From Branchiibius hedensis (GTDB lineage Bacteria; Actinomycetota; Actinomycetes; Actinomycetales; Dermatophilaceae): a DNA stretch of 64,000 nucleotides. Position numbers and translations under genes: made by a program. Each line of letters opens with the position of its first letter. Within the stretch, counting starts at the first letter, position 1. This document shows positions 36,366 through 44,695 of this stretch, in pieces. The notes under the pieces are model-generated. The model did not search any database, was not told the DNA's origin, and was given only the letters and a program-made list of their open reading frames with translations. The stretch lies in the NCBI RefSeq assembly GCF_900108585.1, contig NZ_UESZ01000002.1, forward strand, positions 62,001 through 126,000. The letters run 5' to 3'.

Positions 36366-36742
36366 TGTGGAACTGGCTGAACGGGTTCGTCCACTCCTCG
36401 GGGTTCGGTGGGCTCGCCGCAGTCGTCGCGGCCGCGATCGCCTACGTGGCCGCGACGAAAGGGGCCCGGGCTCAAAGTGAGCGAGCCGACGAAGACCGCT
36501 GGTGGGACCAGGCGAAATGGGCAATGGAGCGACTCGCTGGCGACGACAGCGAGGTCGCGCTCGGGATCGCCACCTTCCAGTTCCTCGTCGAACACGCACC
36601 TGACTCACAAGCCGCCGCATTCGTCACCAGCGCCGTGCTCCCGGTGCTCGGCGCGCCCGACCTGAGCGACATAGACGGCGAACTGCCGATCGGGGCACAC
36701 TTAGATCAAGGACAGGAGGTCGACCATGGCGACTACCCCTAA
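36365..36742 (+). CDS. small membrane-anchored protein
   Basis: 125 residues with one N-terminal membrane segment (GFGGLAAVVAAAIAYVAAT) followed by a positive residue and a helical soluble domain ending in an acidic tail. It starts at the last base of the previous stop codon (TGATG), which shows translational coupling. A similar anchor-plus-helical-domain layout is common in conjugation and mobile-element operons, but I cannot name the family. Confidence 0.6.
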   Translation: MWNWLNGFVHSSGFGGLAAVVAAAIAYVAATKGARAQSERADEDRWWDQAKWAMERLAGDDSEVALGIATFQFLVEHAPDSQAAAFVTSAVLPVLGAPDLSDIDGELPIGAHLDQGQEVDHGDYP

Positions 36743-36884
36743 CGGTGCCGCAACGCCGAAGCGCGCTGCGGTGTCCAAGGCCAACAAGACGGCTGCTGCG
36801 CGGGTCTACATCGCGGCGAGCAAGAAGTCTGGGCAGCCGGTTCCCGACTGGATCAAGACGATCGCCCGCGAAGGCGCTGCCTAG
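36726..36884 (+). CDS. small basic hypothetical protein
   Basis: 52 residues that overlap the end of the previous gene in another frame. ATG at 36726 is preceded by GGACAGGAGG, a very strong ribosome site. The protein is Ala/Lys-rich with a short hydrophobic patch (RVYIAAS) and ends in DWIKTIAREGAA. A perfect hairpin starts 22 bases after its stop, as expected for the last gene of an operon. It could be a small nucleic-acid-binding or accessory protein. Confidence 0.55.
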   Translation: MATTPNGAATPKRAAVSKANKTAAARVYIAASKKSGQPVPDWIKTIAREGAA

Positions 36885-36906
36885 ACCACTACGCCAGGCA
36901 ATCCAC

Positions 36907-36941
36907 AGGCCCCTACTCCCCGGCCACGGGCGTAGGGGCCT
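36907..36941 (+). terminator. hairpin terminator
   Basis: AGGCCCCTAC at 36907-36916 and its complement GTAGGGGCCT at 36932-36941 form a perfect 10-bp GC-rich stem with a 15-base loop, just after the 52-residue gene. No long T-run follows, which is common for actinobacterial terminators. Confidence 0.55.
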
Positions 36942-36960
36942 TCCTATAGCGTCCTGCAAA

Positions 36961-36970
36961 GCACTAGTGC
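36961..36970. promoter_or_regulatory. GCACTAGTGC palindrome, copy 1
   Basis: Perfect 10-base palindrome about 90 bases before the DUF4192 gene start. Identical or nearly identical copies occur at 45584-45593 and 54880-54889, also intergenic. This suggests an operator for a regulator of the element. A short stable hairpin (CTCCCCC/GGGGGAG, 37014-37030) lies between this copy and the gene. Confidence 0.45.
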
Positions 36971-37057
36971 ATATGACTGAGATTTCCGGACGCTGACCGC
37001 CGACCAGACACCACTCCCCCTCTGGGGGAGACAAGCGCTACAGGAGAGGGGCACGGG

Positions 37058-38107
37058 ATGAGTGAGCCGTTGGTGATCGCAGGACCTGGGGACATCGTCG
37101 CCGTGATCCCGCACATGTTGGGTGCGCGGCCAGAGAACTCGGTGATCGTTTTCCCCGTCGACCAGGATCGACCCCGGCCGGTCGCGCGACTGGACATCCC
37201 CGAGGACCTGGCCGAGCACCGCGATGTCGCTGCTGCACTGGCGGACTCGTATGCGTCGTACGCGGGTGGCCAGCTGATGGTGGTGGCGTTCACCGACCGC
37301 CTTGAGCGGGCGACGTCGATCTGCGAGGCAGTAACCCAAGAGCTCGAGCCGGACAGCACCGTCGTCGGGCAAATCGCGGCCCAGGGCGATACCTGGCTAC
37401 GGCTCGGGTCTGGCCTGCCGTCAGCGATCGCGCAGGGCACGATCACCCAGGCCGACCGCGACCGCATCGCGGTGGCCTACGTCGGCGCCGGCGCCCGTCC
37501 GCCGTACGACTCTCTGGATCAACTACGAGCGTCTTTCAATCCCACCGGCGAGGATCTTTCCGACGCCGTCGCAGCAGCGACCGATCACATCGAGACCGGC
37601 GGTGTTTGGGAACCAGTAGTGGCGGCCGAGGAACGTTGGATGAGTCACGCGATCGAGGGATTCATTGCCACCGGAGGGCCACTGTCCAGCACCGATGCGG
37701 CTCGCCTCATCGCCGATGTGCAGACCGTACGGCTGCGTGACCACGCGTTCATGGCGATGACCCGCGAAGAAGCCGGCGCCCACGCCGCACTCTGGAAGGA
37801 CCTGCTCACCCGCTGCCCGGAGGAGCCTCGTACGCCCGTCGCCTCACTTGCGGCGTTCGGCGCCTGGCTGCGGGGCGACGGGATGGGAGCCCGACATGCA
37901 CTCGAGCGCGTGACAGATCCGACCAATCGAATGGCCCAGTTGGTGCGAGCGATGGTCGAGCTCGGCGTGAACCCCGCGAACTATACGCCGCCAGAACCCG
38001 CAAGCCGCGGGGATGCGGTACGCGACGCGGACATGCCCCGTCACGACCCTCGCCGAGAGCCGCCGGTGACAGGTGGCGGCACTCTCGATCGCGGGCCACG
38101 ACGATGA
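37058..38107 (+). CDS. DUF4192-family protein
   Basis: 349 residues. The N-terminal VIAGPGDIVAVIPHMLGARPENSVIV is split by the typical family pattern in which a GxRPExS motif follows the first helix, as in actinobacterial DUF4192 proteins. AGG-rich ribosome site before the ATG. Family members are widespread in actinobacteria and their plasmids; their function is not established. The C-terminal 40 residues are charged and probably disordered. Its stop overlaps the next ATG by four bases. Confidence 0.8.
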   Translation: MSEPLVIAGPGDIVAVIPHMLGARPENSVIVFPVDQDRPRPVARLDIPEDLAEHRDVAAALADSYASYAGGQLMVVAFTDRLERATSICEAVTQELEPDSTVVGQIAAQGDTWLRLGSGLPSAIAQGTITQADRDRIAVAYVGAGARPPYDSLDQLRASFNPTGEDLSDAVAAATDHIETGGVWEPVVAAEERWMSHAIEGFIATGGPLSSTDAARLIADVQTVRLRDHAFMAMTREEAGAHAALWKDLLTRCPEEPRTPVASLAAFGAWLRGDGMGARHALERVTDPTNRMAQLVRAMVELGVNPANYTPPEPASRGDAVRDADMPRHDPRREPPVTGGGTLDRGPRR

Positions 38108-38475
38108 GCCGCGCGGCGATGCCGGGTGAGACCTACTGGGCCTTGGTTTCGGATCAGGGGCACGACGCGGACGGACCGTGGGTGACGGTGCTGGGCAGCC
38201 ACTTCGGCGTATCCGTCGACCCGGGTCCAGACGAGACCCACGGCCGTGTCTACACCACTCGTGATCGCGCCGCGCAGTGGCAGCAAGGGCTACCCGATCA
38301 CGCGGCGGGCAAGGCGCTGGAGATCACCCAGGTCGACTACCACGGATCTGGATACTTCAAACGTCATCTCGGCGACCCGCCCGCCACAGAACGCAGCGAC
38401 CCAGTCAAACCGGACCCGCGACCCGAGCGACTGCCGCTTAACAGCGCCAGCCCGGGTCGCGGGCCGGCACGGTAA
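38104..38475 (+). CDS. hypothetical protein
   Basis: 123 residues, ATGA-coupled to the DUF4192 gene. The first ~85 residues look like a small alpha/beta domain (TYWALVSDQGHD, WVTVLGSHFGVSV, RVYTTRDRAAQW), and the rest is Pro-rich. No family recognised. Coupling suggests a shared role with the DUF4192 protein. Confidence 0.6.
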   Translation: MSRAAMPGETYWALVSDQGHDADGPWVTVLGSHFGVSVDPGPDETHGRVYTTRDRAAQWQQGLPDHAAGKALEITQVDYHGSGYFKRHLGDPPATERSDPVKPDPRPERLPLNSASPGRGPAR

Positions 38476-38486
38476 AAGGAGAAGTG

Positions 38487-38675
38487 ATGAACAAGACGTC
38501 CGAGCAGTCCCCCGTTGAAGCACAGTTCCAGGCGGCCGTCGCCCGCACGCTCGTCGACGCGAACGCCAACCGAGGCATCACCGCATCGACGAGTTCACCC
38601 AACGATCGAACCCTTGACAGCCAGCGACCCGTCATCGACCTCGTCTTCCTGGAGCCGCAGCGCCCCACCATCTGA
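38487..38675 (+). CDS. small hypothetical protein
   Basis: 62 residues. AAAAGGAGAAGTG before the ATG is a strong ribosome site, which is the main support for the gene. The protein has a short N-terminal amphipathic helix (VEAQFQAAVARTLVDANA) and a Val/Leu-rich end. It closes the DUF4192 operon. No function can be proposed. Confidence 0.5.
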   Translation: MNKTSEQSPVEAQFQAAVARTLVDANANRGITASTSSPNDRTLDSQRPVIDLVFLEPQRPTI

Positions 38676-38687
38676 ACGCATATCCGC

Positions 38688-38693
38688 TATCAT
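38688..38693 (+). promoter_or_regulatory. possible -10 box for a leaderless transcript
   Basis: TATCAT at 38688-38693 stands seven bases before the ATG of the XRE gene at 38700, which would place transcription start on the A of the ATG. No good -35 box is visible and there is no ribosome site, which agrees with a leaderless gene. Confidence 0.4.
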
Positions 38694-38699
38694 TTGTGT

Positions 38700-39083
38700 A
38701 TGGACATGGAGACGCTCGAGCGGTTGGCGGGGCCGACCACGAGTCGCGACATCTGCTCATGGGCTGGCAACTTGCTGCGCCGGGCCCGCACCAACGCCGC
38801 GCTGAGTCAGCGTGCCCTTGCGGAGCTCGCTGATGTCCCGCAGTCCACGGTGGCGCGGATTGAGTCCGGCGCCATGCAACCGACGTTGCCGATGATCAGT
38901 CAGCTGCTCATCGCGATGGGGAAGGAGCTGCGCATCCGGGTCGAGGACTTCGATGATCACGATCGAGTGCTGGACGAACGAGCTGTACAAGCGCCCGAAA
39001 GGCACGCGCGAATGGAACGAGCACGTGATCAGCTGCTTGACGCCGTTCGGGAACACCCAAGTGCGGGCTCTGTCGCGCGATGA
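38700..39083 (+). CDS. XRE-type antitoxin-like regulator
   Basis: 127 residues. NLLRRARTNAALSQRALAEL followed by VPQSTVARIESGAMQPT is a clear Cro/C1-type helix-turn-helix at about residues 20-65. A C-terminal helical extension rich in Arg and Glu follows. The gene overlaps the nucleotidyltransferase gene by four bases (ATGA). The order DNA-binding antitoxin then nucleotidyltransferase fits toxin-antitoxin modules, with this protein as antitoxin and autorepressor. Confidence 0.8.
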   Translation: MDMETLERLAGPTTSRDICSWAGNLLRRARTNAALSQRALAELADVPQSTVARIESGAMQPTLPMISQLLIAMGKELRIRVEDFDDHDRVLDERAVQAPERHARMERARDQLLDAVREHPSAGSVAR

Positions 39084-39670
39084 CGGAGGGCACGTTCGAC
39101 CCCGGGCCGATGCTCGAGGTCCTGAACCGGCATCACGTGCACTACGTCGTGATCGGCGGATACGCCGCGCAGATACACGGCTCCTCGCGACCCACCACGG
39201 ACCTAGATGTGACACCAGGGATGGACGACGACAACCTCAGTCGCCTCGCGGACGCTCTCCGAGATCTCGACGCACACATTCGAGTGCCCGGCATCGATGA
39301 AGGCCTGCCCTGGAGCACGGACGCCACGGCGCTGGCCGGGCTCCAATTCGCGAATCTCACGACCGCACATGGCGACCTCGATATCTCGTTCCACCCTGCC
39401 GGCACGGACGGGTACGGCGACCTAGTGCGCAGCGCCGCGACCAGGTACGTCGGCGACGTTCAAATCCAGGTGGCCAGCCTCGAAGACATCATCAGGTCCA
39501 AGACCGCCGCAGCACGTCCAAAGGACGAGCGCGCACTCCCCGAGCTGGAGGACCTTCTGCGACGCTCCGATACTGAGCACGCTCCACCAGCCCCTCCCCG
39601 AGCGGACGCTGGGCGGCGGGTGCAGGGTCTACCAGGAAGGTCACCAGGAGAATCCGGTCCACGCCGCTGA
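39080..39670 (+). CDS. nucleotidyltransferase toxin-like protein
   Basis: 196 residues. VVIGGYAAQIHGSSRPTTDL followed by DVTP is the nucleotidyltransferase signature of the AbiEii/MenT-like and DUF6036-like families (GG..A..H....RxTxDLD). Such proteins transfer nucleotides to tRNA or other targets and act as toxins in two-gene modules. The LEDIIRSKTAAARPKD segment is the usual second conserved helix. The last ~35 residues are Pro/Arg-rich and may be non-native. It pairs with the XRE gene upstream. Confidence 0.78.
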   Translation: MTEGTFDPGPMLEVLNRHHVHYVVIGGYAAQIHGSSRPTTDLDVTPGMDDDNLSRLADALRDLDAHIRVPGIDEGLPWSTDATALAGLQFANLTTAHGDLDISFHPAGTDGYGDLVRSAATRYVGDVQIQVASLEDIIRSKTAAARPKDERALPELEDLLRRSDTEHAPPAPPRADAGRRVQGLPGRSPGESGPRR

Positions 39671-39740
39671 CCGCCGACACGAACGCGCCGGTCTTCAGAG
39701 GGGTATAGGCGAGTAATCCCATCCATCTGGAGGCGGCTCG

Positions 39741-40365
39741 ATGACCGAGATCACGCAGCATTCCCTGAACTACCCCGACGTCCTGGACGCTCCACCGCAC
39801 GTAGCTTTGCGGATGGGTGTCGAGGGCCAGGACCCCGCAGCCAACCAAGCACGACTAGCGACCGCTGAACGAATCGTCGAGCAGGCTCACGCGGCCAGCG
39901 ACCAGGCGTACGCATCGGCTCACTGGATGGACGAGCCAGACATCCCGGAGCCGCGGATTCGCGCAGGCGTTGGCGGCCCACGGCGGCGACATGGCCAGGG
40001 CGGTCCAAGACCCCAGGGTGGTGGAAGGAGTCCGTGATCAGCTCGGGTATCGGCCGCAGTGGAAGGACGTCTTCGACTACGAGGACGACATGATCCCCTC
40101 GGGCCAGCACCTGTTCAACCAGCTCGAGGTCGACGACGACGCACTGGGTGAAGTCCGCACTGCAATCAACGAGCTGCGTGCCGGCGTCGGAGTCGAACCC
40201 ATCGATGAACGGCACCTCCTGGCGGCGGTCGGGATCGGACCCACAACCAGCCTCGATGCCGCCGAGGCTCGCAGCGTGGCCCCCAGTCACGGTCGCGCGG
40301 AAGAGCAGAACATGTCGGCGGCCGACCTCACTCCCGCTCGACGACCCGGCGCGCCACCGTTCTAG
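39741..40365 (+). CDS. hypothetical protein split by an apparent frameshift
   Basis: Frame one (39741-40037) starts MTEITQHSLNYP and stays protein-like to about residue 70, then turns Gly/Arg-rich. Frame two (up to 40365) becomes protein-like where frame one fails: FAQALAAHGGDMARAVQDP, then VVEGVRDQLGYRPQWKDV and DYEDDMIPSGQHLFNQL. One base too many (or two missing) between about 39950 and 39975 would explain the switch. Joined, they give about 207 residues, largely helical. Two separate overlapping genes are the alternative. No family recognised. Confidence 0.5.
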
Positions 40366-40366
40366 A

Positions 40367-40651
40367 TCATCCCTGCCCGTAGAGCCGATTCAAGTCGGCG
40401 CGCACCGGGCGCAGCATCGACCCCGGAACCCAGCGCTGAACTACGACTGGATCCGATGATCCTTCGACCTCGACGGCTTCTACGACCAACGCGAACCAGC
40501 GGTAGGAGTGGCGTCGCCAGGACAGCACGTACACCTGCCGGGGTACGTCATGCGGATGACTGCCCTCCCGCAACCACGCATGCCGAGTGCGAGAAGGCGC
40601 CGACCAGGTTCGCTCACGTCGGGACTGCCCCACTGACCGAGTATCGAACAA
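40367..40651 (-). CDS. small hypothetical protein
   Basis: 94 residues on the minus strand, tail to tail with the preceding gene. RQVYVLSWRRHSYRWFALVV, then DPVVVQRWVPGSMLRPV, reads like a small beta-rich, Trp/Arg-rich domain, unlike the plus-strand shadows. The TTG start is uncertain and the first ~35 residues may not be translated. No function can be proposed. Confidence 0.42.
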   Translation of the reverse strand: MFDTRSVGQSRRERTWSAPSRTRHAWLREGSHPHDVPRQVYVLSWRRHSYRWFALVVEAVEVEGSSDPVVVQRWVPGSMLRPVRADLNRLYGQG

Positions 40652-40766
40652 ATGTCCGTATTCGGGAAATGCCGGACCGATGACCGCCGCAGCCGCTCAG
40701 GCCGCCTTAGGGAGATGACCAAGGCTGACCTGCCTCATGGCGACCACACACAGGAGAGCGATCACC

Positions 40767-40994
40767 ATGCCGAACATCACAGCCAACGTGCAGGCCCAGC
40801 GCACCCCTGACCCCCTCAACTCGCTCGACCCGACCTGCTCGGGATCGGAGTCGCCAGACATCGGCCGAGTTCGGAGCGGATGCGGATCGGTCGTACACCT
40901 CGACGAGATCGCAAACTGCCTCCCACTGCCGCGAGCCGTGCTTGAGGCGTTCACCCGCAACTTGCAGCGGACCCCGAAGGCTGAGACCCACTGA
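40767..40994 (+). CDS. small hypothetical protein
   Basis: 75 residues from an ATG with AGGAGAG about eight bases upstream. The N-terminal half is polar; the end (ANCLPLPRAVLEAFTRNLQR) looks like an amphipathic helix. It is followed three bases later by a perfect hairpin. Good ribosome site and terminator support it as a gene; function unknown. Confidence 0.5.
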   Translation: MPNITANVQAQRTPDPLNSLDPTCSGSESPDIGRVRSGCGSVVHLDEIANCLPLPRAVLEAFTRNLQRTPKAETH

Positions 40995-40996
40995 AA

Positions 40997-41022
40997 CCGC
41001 TGGCGGGGCTGACCGCCAGCGG
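40997..41022 (+). terminator. hairpin terminator
   Basis: CCGCTGGCGG (40997-41006) and CCGCCAGCGG (41013-41022) form a perfect 10-bp stem with a six-base loop, three bases after the preceding stop codon. Confidence 0.6.
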
Positions 41023-41095
41023 CCGGCATCCAGCCTTGGGGAGAGTGAGGAGCCCGCAGCCAGGCGGGCCACGAACCCGAGCGGAGACCACCGAC

Positions 41096-41233
41096 ATGTG
41101 CACACCTGAGGCCCCGCTGGACAGCACGCAGATGCGCGAACACCTTCAGGCGGCCAACGACGAGCTCGACCAGCTCCTCAAGCGCTTCGTGGAAGAGCTC
41201 GGCGACGACGACACGGGCGCAGACTCGTGGTGA
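41096..41233 (+). CDS. small acidic hypothetical protein
   Basis: 45 residues, mostly one amphipathic helix (MREHLQAANDELDQLLKRFV) with an acidic tail. Its TGA overlaps the GTG of the next gene by four bases, the main evidence that it is translated. It may be a small partner of the helical protein encoded next. Confidence 0.55.
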   Translation: MCTPEAPLDSTQMREHLQAANDELDQLLKRFVEELGDDDTGADSW

Positions 41234-41958
41234 ACGGGGACATCGACCAGGTCGTTGACGATCTGCACCGAACCCGCATCGACCTGCGGGCCGCCGCCGG
41301 CATGATCGAGGAGCTGCGCGACGCCACCAGGTCAGCACGGCGACTGCTGGACGACGCGACCCTGGACGTGGCGAAGACCCGCATCGTCGGCGAGCCCATG
41401 GCCAGCGGATACATGCGCAACGTCACACACCAGATGGAACAACTGGTGGGGCGGTGCGCAGTCACCGAAGCGACCGGCGCCGACCTCGGCGACCACCTAC
41501 AGCACGCGGCTCGCCGGGTCGAGCGGGCCAAAGAGGTCCTCGACACCGTTGACCTCTCGGGCGCATCGGTCGACGATGTAAAGCTCGCCAGTCGAGCACG
41601 TGCACACCTGGACGGGATCAGCGACCTTCTCGAGATGGCCCACCCTGCGGCGGTCGCAGCCACTGGCCACCTCACCGCGGTGAAACACATCGCGGCGCAA
41701 CGCATGAACGCGGACACGTCACTCAGCTCCCGAGTCAGCGTCGACCAAGGCCTGGGTGCTACCGGCGACGTCTTAGCCCGAACCGAGACACGGCTACAAC
41801 AGTTGGGCGAACTGGTCGACCACAGCGACCGCAGTACCCGCCGATCACTGCACGAAGCCGACGAAGTCACACAGAACGCGCACCGACGCCTCACGACACA
41901 CCGACCAGAGCTGGCCGGGGCGCCCATGCCAGCTCTGCAAGGGACACCACGGCCATAA
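41230..41958 (+). CDS. helical (coiled-coil-like) hypothetical protein
   Basis: About 242 residues from a GTG overlapping the previous stop. Almost entirely helical with heptad-like spacing of Leu/Val/Ala (DLRAAAGMIEELRDATRSAR, LLDDATLDVAKTRIV) and no membrane segment. It resembles structural or scaffold proteins of mobile elements but no family is recognised. The protein at 43156-43791 has a similar helical style, suggesting the two may be related or partners. The 254 bases after this gene hold no convincing gene. Confidence 0.65.
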   Translation: MNGDIDQVVDDLHRTRIDLRAAAGMIEELRDATRSARRLLDDATLDVAKTRIVGEPMASGYMRNVTHQMEQLVGRCAVTEATGADLGDHLQHAARRVERAKEVLDTVDLSGASVDDVKLASRARAHLDGISDLLEMAHPAAVAATGHLTAVKHIAAQRMNADTSLSSRVSVDQGLGATGDVLARTETRLQQLGELVDHSDRSTRRSLHEADEVTQNAHRRLTTHRPELAGAPMPALQGTPRP

Positions 41959-42212
41959 CGGCGGGCGACGCCGGTCCCGACACCAGCGGACCGGTCGCGA
42001 CTGGATCGGGCAATGGCGGCCGGGGGCCCCCGGCAGAGCCCGGCTCGGCAGCGAGCAACCCATGAGCGTCGGCGGAGGGATGAGATCGCTGGCAGACGCA
42101 ATCACCAGGGAAGCAGCTCGCCGAGCTGGGCGTTCCCTAGGCCCCGGTGACCGCCAGGCGGTCGAGCCGCACCTTCAGGCAGGCAACAGAACCCTGACGG
42201 AGGTGCCGGGCA

Positions 42213-43142
42213 ATGGGTTACCGCACCAAGGCCGACGAGGTGGCCTACCAGCTAGACCGCGCACGCGGTCTGACCCGCTACGTGCCAGCCGACCCGATCC
42301 GTCGCAGACTTCAGCGTTTCGTCGACGCAGATGTGCCAGTGAAAGCCTTAGCCCGCAGTACCGGGCTGAGCGCACCAGCACTACAGGCGATCCTCAGCGG
42401 AGATCGAACCACCGTTCAGCGCCGAACCGCCACCCGGGTTTCCGGGCTGACGCTCACGGACGTGTATGACCAGCAGCAGTCCGGCCATGTGCCCAAAGTT
42501 GGGGCGGTGCGCAGGGTGCACGCACTCATGGCGATGGGCTGGACCAAGGACCACATCGCCGAGGCCGGCGCCACCAGCCTGCCTAGGGTGCTCAGCGGTC
42601 CGGGCAACCTCATCACGCTGGAGAAGTGGCGTGAGATCAAGACCGTCTACGAAGAGCTGAGCATGACGCCTGGTCCGTCGCCGGCGACTAGGGCGCGCGC
42701 CCGCAACCGCGGTTATGCACCCCCACTGGCCTGGGACGACCACACCATCGACGACCCTCGCGCCGAACCACAGACGGACGTCTCGGTCGCCGCCGGCGCC
42801 GAAACCATCGACATGGTCGCTGTCGATCGGGCGATCGCTCGCACCGGTGAAGCAACCAGTCTGACGCCGGCGGAACGGACCGAAGTCGTACGAGGCATGG
42901 CTGCGCGTGGAGCATCCGACCGTCAGATCGGCCAGCACCTGGACATCGTCGACCGGACGGTGCTGCGCAGCCGCCAGCGGCACAACATTCCCAGCCCATT
43001 GAGGCCGCCAACCGCCCACGACCAGACCGACTGGGACTGCCTGGAGGCCCGGGCAATCACGAGTGAGGCGACCGGGCGGGCGGGTCGTACGCGGCGTTCC
43101 GATGAGGTCGGACTCCGTCCCAGCCCGGCGCCGCGGCGGTGA
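42213..43142 (+). CDS. helix-turn-helix DNA-binding protein
   Basis: 309 residues. At least two HTH-like segments are visible: VPVKALARSTGLSAPALQAI near residue 50 and a C-terminal one, GASDRQIGQHLDIVDRTVLR, near 240. A middle motif RARARNRGYAPPLAWDD is typical of actinobacterial phage and plasmid HTH proteins. It probably regulates or marks replication/transfer genes of the element. It may be the factor that binds one of the repeated palindromes, but that is a guess. Confidence 0.75.
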   Translation: MGYRTKADEVAYQLDRARGLTRYVPADPIRRRLQRFVDADVPVKALARSTGLSAPALQAILSGDRTTVQRRTATRVSGLTLTDVYDQQQSGHVPKVGAVRRVHALMAMGWTKDHIAEAGATSLPRVLSGPGNLITLEKWREIKTVYEELSMTPGPSPATRARARNRGYAPPLAWDDHTIDDPRAEPQTDVSVAAGAETIDMVAVDRAIARTGEATSLTPAERTEVVRGMAARGASDRQIGQHLDIVDRTVLRSRQRHNIPSPLRPPTAHDQTDWDCLEARAITSEATGRAGRTRRSDEVGLRPSPAPRR

Positions 43143-43155
43143 AAGGAAACAGCCG

Positions 43156-43791
43156 ATGACTGATCAGCCAACCGCTCGTCCGGACGCAACCGGAGGCGAT
43201 CTTCTCGCCGAACGTGTGCAGCTGGCGATGGGCAACATCGAGCACTATCTGGAGTGCGCGACCCACTACCTAGAGGGCGCTGACCGGGGGCTCCAGCAAC
43301 GGAAGGAGGACCTCGGTTCGACGACCGGCTGGTCAACCGGCGTCCAAGAATCCATCATCGGGCTGATCAACTGCTATCGGGACACAGTTGAGGAGTCTCT
43401 CGTCCATCTCGGCCGGGCTGACGACCACCTGCGGGACGCCTACCGAGACGCGATGACCATGGCGCGACCACCACATCTGACCCCTGCGAACCACGACCAG
43501 GTCGTCGACACGCTGACCGACACGATCGAGGTCACCGTGGCCATCCAGAAGGCGCGGCCGCACCTCGAGGACGCGGCCGCACAGCTGCGCGACGACCCAT
43601 CCTCAGGCGCCCGGATCACAGCAGCAAGAGAGCAGATCGCCGACGCACTCCCCTACCTGCGCCATGCTCGCAGTCACGCCGCAGCGGTGGCCGGCGCACC
43701 GGATGACCACGTCGAGGGCGTCTCCAGCCGGACACCGCGACGAGAAGCATCGTCGACGGTAGTCGGGCCGACCCTCGGCGTCGCCCGATGA
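43156..43791 (+). CDS. helical hypothetical protein
   Basis: 211 residues from an ATG preceded by GAAAGGAAA. Highly helical, with repeated blocks such as IEHYLECATHYLEGADRGL and VEESLVHLGRADDHLRDAYR that suggest a helical bundle. No membrane segment. Its stop overlaps the start of the thermonuclease gene (ATGA). Function unknown; context is the element's accessory operon. Confidence 0.62.
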   Translation: MTDQPTARPDATGGDLLAERVQLAMGNIEHYLECATHYLEGADRGLQQRKEDLGSTTGWSTGVQESIIGLINCYRDTVEESLVHLGRADDHLRDAYRDAMTMARPPHLTPANHDQVVDTLTDTIEVTVAIQKARPHLEDAAAQLRDDPSSGARITAAREQIADALPYLRHARSHAAAVAGAPDDHVEGVSSRTPRREASSTVVGPTLGVAR

Positions 43792-44300
43792 GAGCAATCA
43801 CCGCGGCGCTAGTCCTAGCGGGTGCCCTCGTCGCTTCCATCGCGGTAGGAACCCGGCACGACGACCGTCACTCGGCTGCGCAGCAGACCGCGAGGGTCAC
43901 GTACGTCCTGGACGGCGACACCCTGAACGTCGATCTCGATGGGACTGCGCGGCGGATCCGACTGCTCGGCATCAACGCACCAGAGATCGATCACCCCGGC
44001 CGGGTCGGACAATGCTTTGGGCAGCAAGCCCGAACGGAACTTCGCCGGCTCGCACCTCGAGGCACCCAGATCCTGCTGACAGCAGACCCGGCAGCGGCCG
44101 ACCAGGACAGCTACGGGCGGCTACTTCGCTACGTGAGCATCCGCGGCGTCGATGTGCAGGAGGCGTTGCTGCGCGAAGGGTACGCGTGGGCGAGGCCATC
44201 CACCCCGCGCGTTGCTCGGGCCGACCGCTACGTCGACGTCGCCGGAACCGCTCAGAAGCGGCGGGTTGGTATGTGGCGCGACTGCGCGGACATCAGCTGA
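43788..44300 (+). CDS. secreted thermonuclease (SNase-like) protein
   Basis: 170 residues. A signal peptide or anchor at 1-22 (AITAALVLAGALVASIAVG) is followed by an SNase-like beta barrel: YVLDGDTLNVDLDG, RIRLLGINAPEID and YGRLLRYVSIRGVDVQEALL, ending GMWRDC. The catalytic Arg, Asp and Glu of the family appear to be present. It would cut DNA or RNA outside the membrane. Nucleases of this type are found in conjugative elements of Gram-positive bacteria, perhaps to clear extracellular DNA. Confidence 0.85.
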   Translation: MRAITAALVLAGALVASIAVGTRHDDRHSAAQQTARVTYVLDGDTLNVDLDGTARRIRLLGINAPEIDHPGRVGQCFGQQARTELRRLAPRGTQILLTADPAAADQDSYGRLLRYVSIRGVDVQEALLREGYAWARPSTPRVARADRYVDVAGTAQKRRVGMWRDCADIS

Positions 44301-44355
44301 CCGCCAGCAACGCTGTCTGCACCTTCTGGGGAGACACGGGACGAAAGGAAGAGTC

Positions 44356-44574
44356 ATGAACGACGCATCAGCAGCTGACGACGCGAAAGAAGAAGGCCTG
44401 GAAATCCAGGCAGAGCGACGATCGGCAGCGATCGGTGCCGCCGAGGCCGCGGAGGACCAGCAGCGCATCGCGGTCAGAGAGAGCAGTGTGGCTGCACGGA
44501 CGGGCGCTGAGTACGCCGAGGCAGAGGCCTGGGCGTACGACGACCCCTCAACAAGTGCGGGCCCACGCCGCTGA
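44356..44574 (+). CDS. small acidic hypothetical protein
   Basis: 72 residues from an ATG with AAAGGAAG upstream. Ala/Glu-rich helix throughout (AAIGAAEAAEDQQRIAVRES). It is the last gene before a strong terminator hairpin, closing the operon that includes the thermonuclease. Function unknown. Confidence 0.55.
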   Translation: MNDASAADDAKEEGLEIQAERRSAAIGAAEAAEDQQRIAVRESSVAARTGAEYAEAEAWAYDDPSTSAGPRR

Positions 44575-44582
44575 ACATAGGA

Positions 44583-44621
44583 GTGAGGTCCGGTCGCAAA
44601 CGTGCAGCGACCGGACCTCAC
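44583..44621 (+). terminator. strong hairpin terminator
   Basis: A perfect 15-bp stem: the arm at 44583-44597 (GTGAGGTCCGGTCGC) pairs with 44607-44621, with a nine-base loop. It separates the plus-strand operon from the convergent minus-strand M48-like gene and may terminate from both sides. Confidence 0.75.
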
Positions 44622-44695
44622 CCTTGCCCGAGGCCAGAGTCGGTGCCGAGACGGTGACCGGCCCGCCCAGATGGGCGGATTGCTGCCCCCAGGAG

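Noticed and set aside
40697-41338. 213-residue minus-strand open frame
   Set aside because: It covers small plus-strand genes with good ribosome sites and a terminator, and its composition is Arg/Cys-rich without motifs.
42062-42469. 135-residue plus-strand open frame before the HTH gene
   Set aside because: Its start looks plausible (MRSLADAITREAARRAG), but most of it overlaps the HTH gene in another frame and no early stop ends it; too weak to call.
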